A DNA stretch of 11,250 nt, taken from contig PLTL01000138.1 in NCBI GenBank assembly GCA_003164475.1, forward strand, positions 1 through 11,250, written 5' to 3'. This document shows, piece after piece, positions 5,710 through 11,250 of the stretch. Below the pieces are notes generated by a model, which was not told where the DNA came from, made no database searches, and saw nothing but the letters and a program-made list of their open reading frames with translations. How positions within the stretch are numbered: position 1 is the first letter of the stretch; the number at the start of each line of letters is the position of its first letter. The DNA is from Candidatus Dormiibacterota bacterium (GTDB taxonomy: Bacteria; Chloroflexota; Dormibacteria; UBA8260; Bog-877). Made by a program: the position numbers and the translations under genes.

Positions 5710-7329
5710 TCACGGCGTGTCCACCACCAGCGGCACTGCCACCGCTCCATCGGTTGGCCCCCCGACCTGCAACCACCCGGCGCCGACAATGGCCAGGCAG
5801 CCCAATGTGGTTATGACCAGCCACGGGCTCCACCCGAATGGCGGCCGCCACTGGCTATGCCGGAGGAAGAACAGCGGGCCGTCAAGTCCGACTGCGTAGG
5901 CACGAGCCGCCATCCAGAGGGCGATGCCTTGACAGAGGGCGGCCGGCACCGCCAGTACCAACGAGAGACGCTGCGGCACCAGCTCCCGAAGTCTTTCGTG
6001 GTTACGGCACAGTACCTCGCCGGCCACCAATATGGGAATCACGGAAAGGGGGAGCAGAAGACGACCCACGACGCCGGTCGAGCCCCAACCCAACACCACG
6101 CTGGAAACCGCGCCGTCCCCTACGGTGTAGGCGATGTCGAAGCACAGGAGCAGCGCGATCACAATTCGCTCGCGCCGACGTCCCACGAGGAGCGCCAAGG
6201 TCACCAGGCTGGTGACCATGAATCCCCACGCGAGGCTCACGAAGGGGCCGGCGGAGATCCAACCCGGGTCCCAACCGAACCCCGAGATCTGACCCTCGAG
6301 AAGTCCGACGAGAGCGCCGGCAACGGTGGTGACCTTGGAAAGGCCGTCCAGTGCACCGTAGCCTGGAAGGGAGGCTGGGACGCTCACCACAAGGTGCCAC
6401 CAGGCCTCATCCAGAAGGGCACCGGCCACGACGGCCGCCACTGCGAATGCAGCCCACCGACCACCGGCACGGAGGGTGGCGAGTGCCTCCCTTGGTCCGA
6501 GCAGTCCCACCAGGGAGGCGGCGGCGACGGCCGCCCACAGCGGTCCCTCGATGCGCCCGATGCAGCAAAGACACCCGAAAGCCCCGGCTGCGATCCAGGT
6601 CAACTTCGATGTGCCTGTGCCGTCGCGCCAGATTCGAAGCAGGGTGGCCGCAAAGGCTAGGCTGGCCACGATCTCTGCCCCAACCGGATTCACCACGGTG
6701 TTCATGTAGAGGGTCATGGGTGTGACGGCCATGAGCAGCCCCAGGAGAGAGAATCGCGATTGGCGCTCGTCCCACAGGAGTAGCCCTGCAGCGGTGATCA
6801 GCGCTACTGCCGTCAGCAACTGCCCGAGCCGGGCGGCACGCAATCCGTTCACGGAGTCGTTGGCAAGGTGCGCAAAAAGGCCCGGGATCAGATAGAAGGT
6901 TGGCTCGTAGACGCCTTCATAGGTCGTCAGGCGGACGTCTCCCGACGTCGAGGGAGTCGCGAGGCAGGCCGCCCATCGGGCGCACGCCGGGCCACTGGTG
7001 CACTTGGCGGACTCGGACCAGTCCTGCGCGTCGCAGGCATACATAGATCCGGGTGCCAGCGAGGCGGGTAGAAGGAAACTCCTCGTCGTCTGGTTCCAGA
7101 TGTACGTGGACTCCGGGGGAGGGCTCTGCGTGGAAATCAGAGCGGGAGTGCCGGTGAACTCGCCCTGCGCCACCGCCAGGGCTCGAATGTAATGGGCCGG
7201 CTCGTCGGGTCCGGATGGGACGGGGTTGACTACGATCCAGGCACTGCCAATCAGCAGCATCCCTGCACACCAGAGCGCCACCACGCCACGCCCCCGAAGG
7301 AGCCGCCGGAAGCATGTCAGGACCCTCAC
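5710..7329 (-). CDS. DUF2142 family polytopic membrane protein
   Basis: This 539-residue protein has a first membrane helix at about 15-34 followed by PSGPDEPAHY (38-47), the hallmark of DUF2142 proteins, which resemble GT-C lipid-linked-sugar transferases. The acidic residues of that motif sit where GT-C enzymes place a catalytic acid, so a glycosyl-transfer role at the outer face of the membrane is an inference. A long loop (about 48-145) follows, with four Cys at 99, 110, 116 and 122 that could form disulfides outside the cell. It ends in YEGVYEPTFYLIPGLFAHLA, and after it come roughly ten further hydrophobic helices to the C-terminus. The start is GTG with GAGGAG close upstream. It lies 80 bases after the multidomain glycosyltransferase gene and 73 bases before the next start, so the three are probably co-transcribed. 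Confidence 0.85.
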   Translation of the reverse strand: MRVLTCFRRLLRGRGVVALWCAGMLLIGSAWIVVNPVPSGPDEPAHYIRALAVAQGEFTGTPALISTQSPPPESTYIWNQTTRSFLLPASLAPGSMYACDAQDWSESAKCTSGPACARWAACLATPSTSGDVRLTTYEGVYEPTFYLIPGLFAHLANDSVNGLRAARLGQLLTAVALITAAGLLLWDERQSRFSLLGLLMAVTPMTLYMNTVVNPVGAEIVASLAFAATLLRIWRDGTGTSKLTWIAAGAFGCLCCIGRIEGPLWAAVAAASLVGLLGPREALATLRAGGRWAAFAVAAVVAGALLDEAWWHLVVSVPASLPGYGALDGLSKVTTVAGALVGLLEGQISGFGWDPGWISAGPFVSLAWGFMVTSLVTLALLVGRRRERIVIALLLCFDIAYTVGDGAVSSVVLGWGSTGVVGRLLLPLSVIPILVAGEVLCRNHERLRELVPQRLSLVLAVPAALCQGIALWMAARAYAVGLDGPLFFLRHSQWRPPFGWSPWLVITTLGCLAIVGAGWLQVGGPTDGAVAVPLVVDTP

Positions 7330-7330
7330 A

Positions 7331-7350
7331 GGCTCCTCGTCACCGGAGCC
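7331..7350 (-). promoter_or_regulatory. Hairpin covering the ribosome binding site of the DUF2142 gene
   Basis: On the minus strand GGCTCC and GGAGCC form a six-pair stem with an eight-base loop. The 3' arm ends one base before the GTG at 7329 and contains most of the GAGGAG ribosome binding site. Folding would hide the site, and a ribosome finishing the upstream gene about 60 bases earlier could influence it. The pairing is visible in the sequence; a regulatory role is inferred. Confidence 0.45.
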
Positions 7351-7409
7351 GCTGCCGCCAGCTTCTCGCTCTCTCGGTCACGATGCCCGGCAGATGCGCT
7401 CTGCGGCAC

Positions 7410-10400
7410 TCAACCTTGAGGAGCCTGGCCGCTGACACGGCTCAGGACGCCCATGCTCTTCAGCACCTCTGCGAGGAGGGGCCGGACCGCGTCTGGGGAG
7501 TAGCGCCGCGTAATCGTGAGCTGGCCGCGAGCGGCCAGCCTTTTCCACAGTGCCTCATCGCTGTAGGCTCTGACCACCTCGGCTGCGAATTCGCTGGCAC
7601 TCTCCGCTACCAGCAGATCTTGCCCCTCCTGCAGGCCCATCCCCTCCGCTCCAATCGGCGAGGTGACCACCGGAAGGCCGTACGCGAGGCTCTCTCCAAC
7701 CTTGCCCTTCATCCCGGCACCGTAGCGAAGAGGCGCGACGAACAGACGAGCTGTCTCGTAGAGCTCGGTGAGATCTTCGACCCAACCGAGCACGCGGACC
7801 CCATCGCCCGCCAGTGCCTTGATATCCTCGGTCGGCTGGCTTCCCACGATGTAGGTCATGACGTCCGGCAACTCTTGGTGCACGCGTGGAAGGATCTCCT
7901 CCACAAGCCAGTGGGCGGCATCGCGGTTGGGTGGATGAGGGAAACTCCCCACGAACAGCAGCCCCTGACGGCGTGCGAAGGGGCGCCCGAGGTGGTGTGG
8001 CGCATGGATGTTGGGAATCACGTGCACGGACAGGCTGGGGTCCTCGCGCAAGAGAAGGTCGCGTTCGACCGGTGACACGACGAAGGTCTCGTCAACATTC
8101 CGCGCGAGTGCCAGCTCCATCTTCTGGTGCCGCTCCGCTTCACGACGAAGTGCCGGACTGCCTTCGCACTCGGCCTGACGTCGCAGGCGCAGAAAGTGCA
8201 GATCCACCGTGTCGAAGACGACCTTCGTGTCCGGGCTCATCTCGCGGAGCAGCGGTAGGTACCGCCACGCGGGGGAAGGGCGACTCAGCATCGCAAGACG
8301 GAGATTGGAATGGACCTGTGCCAGGAACTCCGGGAGCCGGTGCGGCCCCGGCAGCACTTCGATCCCTCGATCTCGGAGCGCCTGGGAGTGCGCAGGGGAA
8401 TCGGCACCGTTATGCGGCATGAACGTCACGGCGAAGCCGAGGTCGACCAGAAGGCTGGCCACCTCGAACATCCGGCGTGAGCCGGAATCCTGATCGGGCG
8501 TGGGGATCTGGTGATCGATCAGCAGAGCCCTGCCGGCCGCAGATCGCCAACTGGCAACCCTGGGTTCGAACGGCTCGGGGGTGGACTGGAGGGTCAGCGC
8601 TTCAGCCCACTTGGCGCAGAACTTCTCTTGGTTGATCACCTGGTATCGCTTGGTGCCGGCGAAGACATCGGTGCCGTGACTGGCACCCTCCAGGTGGATG
8701 ACGGTCGCCTTGGGCTGGTAGAGGACTCGGTAGCCGCGCTCGCGAGCCGCGAAGGCTAAGTCGGCATCGTCGTAGTAGCCGGGGGCGAAACGGGTATCCA
8801 GGCCGCCAACGGCATCGAGCAGCTCGCGACGGATGAGGAGACAGGCACCGGAGCAGTAATCCACCTCACGGGGAAAGTTGAACGCCGGATCGGCCGCTTC
8901 CTGGTAGCGGCCGTAGTTCCAGGCCGAGCCGTCAGGTTTGATGATCGCTCCGGCCTCCTGAAGCCGCCCGTCTGAGTACACCAGTTTGGCCCCGACTAGG
9001 CCGATGTCGCCGCTCGCCGCTGCAGTCTCGACCAGGGCGTCCAGCCAGCCCGGTTGGACGACCGTGTCGTTGTTGAGGAGGACGATGTACCGGCCACGGG
9101 AGACGGTGAGACCCGCGTTGACGGCGCCGACGAACCCACGGTTGTGTTTGAGACTCACGACTTTGACCCCGCCGACCTGAGCGAGCACCTCGCTCGTCTC
9201 GTCCGTGGATGCGTCGTCCACGACGACCACCTCGTAGGGGGTGGCCGCGATGTCCTCCGCTATGGAGCGGAGGCAGTCGACCGTGAGCGCCCACTGGTTG
9301 TGAGCGGGGATGAGGATCGTCGTCTCGGGGTCGGACGAGGTCGGCAGGGTCAGCGATAACCTGACCGCCCGGGGGGCACCCACAGCGACCTTGGGGCCAG
9401 GCATCACGATCCGCAGCAGGTCGCGGTAGAGGTGCCGCCGCAATGATCCATCGGGAGCCACTCGTCCCACGGCCCGTCGGTAGGAGAGGGCTCCCCGGTA
9501 GAACGCGGAGCCTTTGAGCGCGGCCAGTTCGGCCGGTGCGCTGCCGACGCGGCGCAACTCCTCCCGGGCCCGGATCAGAGCCTCGCTCAGAGCGCCCTGA
9601 CGGAGCCTCCCTCGCTCGTGACTCCGCCGCAGCACGCGAAGGGATTGCAGGTCCTCCTCATGAACCTTCGCCATCTCCTCGCTGTCCGCCACAGCCGCGA
9701 GTCGGGCTGAGCGCTCCTCGTCAAGCCGGCGGGCGGCGTCATCACGGTCCGCCGTCACCCGGGTGAGGTCGCTCCTGGCCTCGTCTCGTTCCCTCATCGA
9801 GCGCCGGACGAGCTCCAGCCCCATGTCAACGAGCGTCGAATAGCTGGGCAGGTCGGGAAGGGCACCTCTGGAGGCAACGGCCACGAAGTAGGTCGGCGTG
9901 ACCTCAGTGCCAGCGGCCCACCGCGTCTGACCCTCCTCCAAAGACAGTGTCGTCACCTCGCCGGGGCCAGAACTGGAATCGAGGGGAAGGATGACCGACC
10001 CCACGGCGACATTCTGTCCCCACAGGCGTACCTGGGGAAAGTGGACTTCCAGCAGCCCACTCAACTCCGCGCGGCTGAGCTCACGGACGTGGAACGGGTT
10101 GTGGTGGTGAGACTTCCCCGGATGCACCTCCCGGTCAGGTGTGGAGAGGACGAGAAGACCTGCCGGCGAGAGCACGCGCGCAATCTCGCTCAGCAGTCGC
10201 TCCTGATCGGCAACATGCTCCACCGCCTCGAAACAGATGACGACGTCGAACGCTCCGTCCGGGAAGCGGGACAGATCGAGCATGTCCCCTTGGTCGAACA
10301 GCAGGTTGTCGAGCGGGTACGTCCGTTGGCTGTGCTCAACACTCGGCTGGTCGATGTCGATCCCCACCACCTCTCGAGCCCGCCTGGCCAACAGAGCAGC

Positions 10401-10778
10401 CCCATAGCCTTCACCGCTGGCTAGGTCGAGGACGCGGCGATCGGCCACCAGGGGCGCCGCGAAGAGGTATCGGTGATAGTGCTCGTAGATGACCTGGAGA
10501 TCGTCGGCCCAGGGAACGCAGCGCTCGCCAGTCCAGTCGATCAGGCGATCCGGCTCGCCTGCGCTGCTACGCGAGGTGTGCTCCGACCGCCCATGCCGAC
10601 CGCGCCTCGTCTCGGCCTCGCTGTGAGAGTCGGGAACACCCTTCGCGTCGTGTCCGTTCATCTTCCCCGCTGGGACCCGTCTGCGGGTAGTCTCCGTGCT
10701 GTCAAGACCCTCCTCGCTGGGACCCGAAGGCGGCTTCATCGCAGAGCCGCGGACCGGTGGATCAGGCACTGAAAGCAC
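7410..10778 (-). CDS. Trifunctional methyltransferase - coiled coil - GT2 - GT4 glycosyltransferase
   Basis: This 1122-residue protein carries three enzyme domains. Residues about 78-300 are a class I SAM methyltransferase: GERCVPW (84-90), VLDLASGEGYG (116-126), GIDID (139-143) and FDVVICFEAVEHV (177-189). Residues about 322-412 are charged and helical and look like a coiled coil. Residues about 485-735 are a family 2 glycosyltransferase with TTILIPAHNQ (486-495), VVVVDDASTD (517-526), the metal-binding NNDT (569-572), and CSGACLLIRRE plus YYDDADLAF near 642-676. Residues about 750-1110 are a family 4 glycosyltransferase with LFVGSFPHPPNRDA (941-954) and GAGMKGKVGESLAYGLPVV (1020-1038), whose Glu fits the GT4 donor site. 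It probably adds two sugars and a methyl group to a growing surface glycan. The start is uncertain: the GTG at 10778 gives the longest frame, an ATG at 10661 would remove 39 residues, and neither has a good ribosome binding site. The first 75 residues are polar, low-complexity and likely disordered. Confidence 0.88.
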   Translation of the reverse strand: MLSVPDPPVRGSAMKPPSGPSEEGLDSTETTRRRVPAGKMNGHDAKGVPDSHSEAETRRGRHGRSEHTSRSSAGEPDRLIDWTGERCVPWADDLQVIYEHYHRYLFAAPLVADRRVLDLASGEGYGAALLARRAREVVGIDIDQPSVEHSQRTYPLDNLLFDQGDMLDLSRFPDGAFDVVICFEAVEHVADQERLLSEIARVLSPAGLLVLSTPDREVHPGKSHHHNPFHVRELSRAELSGLLEVHFPQVRLWGQNVAVGSVILPLDSSSGPGEVTTLSLEEGQTRWAAGTEVTPTYFVAVASRGALPDLPSYSTLVDMGLELVRRSMRERDEARSDLTRVTADRDDAARRLDEERSARLAAVADSEEMAKVHEEDLQSLRVLRRSHERGRLRQGALSEALIRAREELRRVGSAPAELAALKGSAFYRGALSYRRAVGRVAPDGSLRRHLYRDLLRIVMPGPKVAVGAPRAVRLSLTLPTSSDPETTILIPAHNQWALTVDCLRSIAEDIAATPYEVVVVDDASTDETSEVLAQVGGVKVVSLKHNRGFVGAVNAGLTVSRGRYIVLLNNDTVVQPGWLDALVETAAASGDIGLVGAKLVYSDGRLQEAGAIIKPDGSAWNYGRYQEAADPAFNFPREVDYCSGACLLIRRELLDAVGGLDTRFAPGYYDDADLAFAARERGYRVLYQPKATVIHLEGASHGTDVFAGTKRYQVINQEKFCAKWAEALTLQSTPEPFEPRVASWRSAAGRALLIDHQIPTPDQDSGSRRMFEVASLLVDLGFAVTFMPHNGADSPAHSQALRDRGIEVLPGPHRLPEFLAQVHSNLRLAMLSRPSPAWRYLPLLREMSPDTKVVFDTVDLHFLRLRRQAECEGSPALRREAERHQKMELALARNVDETFVVSPVERDLLLREDPSLSVHVIPNIHAPHHLGRPFARRQGLLFVGSFPHPPNRDAAHWLVEEILPRVHQELPDVMTYIVGSQPTEDIKALAGDGVRVLGWVEDLTELYETARLFVAPLRYGAGMKGKVGESLAYGLPVVTSPIGAEGMGLQEGQDLLVAESASEFAAEVVRAYSDEALWKRLAARGQLTITRRYSPDAVRPLLAEVLKSMGVLSRVSGQAPQG

Positions 10779-11095
10779 GCTCGAGACGCTGTTCGTAACG
10801 CGGGGCAGGCCCTGTGACGCTCCATCGGAGGCACCTTTGCGGGCTGCGAACCGAGACGAACTGGCAATCGACCAGAGGGACGCTCTGATGGGTGGTCACT
10901 GGCAGGTCATCATGAGATCGAGCAGTTGTTCGCTTTTGGGGGGCCTCCCGCGGCTGAGCCACAGTATGCCAAGCACCGGGGGGGTCTCGTGCGGGAGATT
11001 GGATCCCACGGTCGCGACGGTCGGCGGCGCGGTGGTGGGACGGAAGTCTAGCTCGGTCAGCGCTGCAATACGTGGCCGGGGGTGGATTGGCGCGA
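10779..11095. other. Intergenic stretch upstream of the polysaccharide gene run
   Basis: No gene is supported in these 317 bases; frames on either strand are compositionally random, rich in Arg, Pro and Ser. As the gap between the lectin-like gene and the first gene of the minus-strand run, it is the likeliest place for the operon promoter. A minus-strand TAGACT (11050-11045) resembles an actinobacterial -10 element, but no -35 partner lies at the right distance. The GC-rich, almost self-complementary run GGGAGGCCCCCC near 10938-10949, followed by AAAA on the minus strand, does not look like a terminator. Confidence 0.4.
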
Positions 11096-11250
11096 TCAGG
11101 GTAGCGGGCCGCCGCCGAGGCAGTTAGCGGTCGCCTGCCAGCCATTGTCGTAAGCGAGCTGCCAGACGTTGCCGTCAGACCCACGCCACGAGACGTTGAT
11201 GATCCCCGGGGTCGAGGAGATCACCGCTGGCGCTGTGGTGAGCGGTCCAT
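11096..11250 (-). CDS. C-terminal end of a DUF346/PLL-like beta-propeller lectin protein (partial)
   Basis: The frame enters from the right edge and ends at the TGA at 11096-11098, giving the last 50 residues of a longer protein. It reads TTAPAVISSTPGIINVSWRG, then SDGNVWQLAYDNGWQ, then LGGGPLP. This is the pattern of one DUF346 / PLL-type propeller blade (PLTS.PAV.S..PG.LDVF.RG.DG.LW...Y..GW....LGG). Such repeats form sugar-binding propellers in secreted actinobacterial proteins, sometimes behind a catalytic domain that cannot be seen here. A lone Cys precedes the final LGG. No signal peptide or start is in the window. It reads in the same direction as the glycan genes but is separated from them by 317 bases, so co-transcription is uncertain. 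Confidence 0.65.
   Translation of the reverse strand, partial: GPLTTAPAVISSTPGIINVSWRGSDGNVWQLAYDNGWQATANCLGGGPLP

Noticed and set aside
5602..6660. 352-codon open frame on the plus strand
   Set aside because: Antisense to the DUF2142 membrane protein. It is rich in His, Gly, Pro and Gln without domain signatures, as expected for the complement of hydrophobic codons.
10762..11184. 140-codon open frame on the minus strand
   Set aside because: It overlaps the lectin-like C-terminus in another frame and the start of the large glycosyltransferase gene. Its composition looks random and it has no ribosome binding site.

Overview
The window is GC-rich bacterial DNA. Almost all of its coding capacity lies on the minus strand, with frequent GTG starts and purine-rich ribosome binding sites. 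GC-rich codon use, an ISL3-type transposase remnant of the sort common in actinomycetes, and a DUF346/PLL-type lectin tail suggest an actinobacterium. No rRNA, tRNA or housekeeping gene is present to prove this.

Layout, left to right: (1) 1-697 is a decayed mobile-element zone. It holds the 5' part of an ISL3-family transposase gene on the plus strand, broken by a one-base deletion and by loss of zinc-finger cysteines, and possibly a second helix-turn-helix remnant on the minus strand. (2) 698-10778 is a run of minus-strand genes for making and decorating a cell-surface polysaccharide or glycoprotein glycan. In transcription order (right to left) they are: a 1122-residue methyltransferase / coiled-coil / GT2 / GT4 protein; a DUF2142 polytopic membrane protein; a short, probably truncated start of a GT-C-like membrane protein; an FAD-dependent amine-oxidase-like protein; a GHMP kinase of the heptose-7-phosphate kinase (HddA) type; and a GT2 glycosyltransferase fused to a TylF/MycF-type O-methyltransferase. 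(3) 11096-11250 is the 3' end of a minus-strand gene whose last residues look like one blade of a DUF346/PLL beta-propeller lectin. The rest lies beyond the right edge.

Inferred working model: the kinase makes an activated-heptose precursor, the glycosyltransferases assemble sugars, the two methyltransferase domains cap or modify them, and the membrane proteins transfer or export the product. The other activated-heptose genes (isomerase, phosphatase, nucleotidyltransferase) are not in the window. The downstream end of the run is where the IS remnants sit, so the cluster may have been trimmed there.

The most notable items are the two multi-enzyme fusions that each join a methyltransferase to a glycosyltransferase, the truncated membrane-protein gene, a perfect 20-bp palindrome 27 bases upstream of the FAD-enzyme gene, and a hairpin that would mask the ribosome binding site of the DUF2142 gene. 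I see no CRISPR array, phage structural gene or clear defence system.
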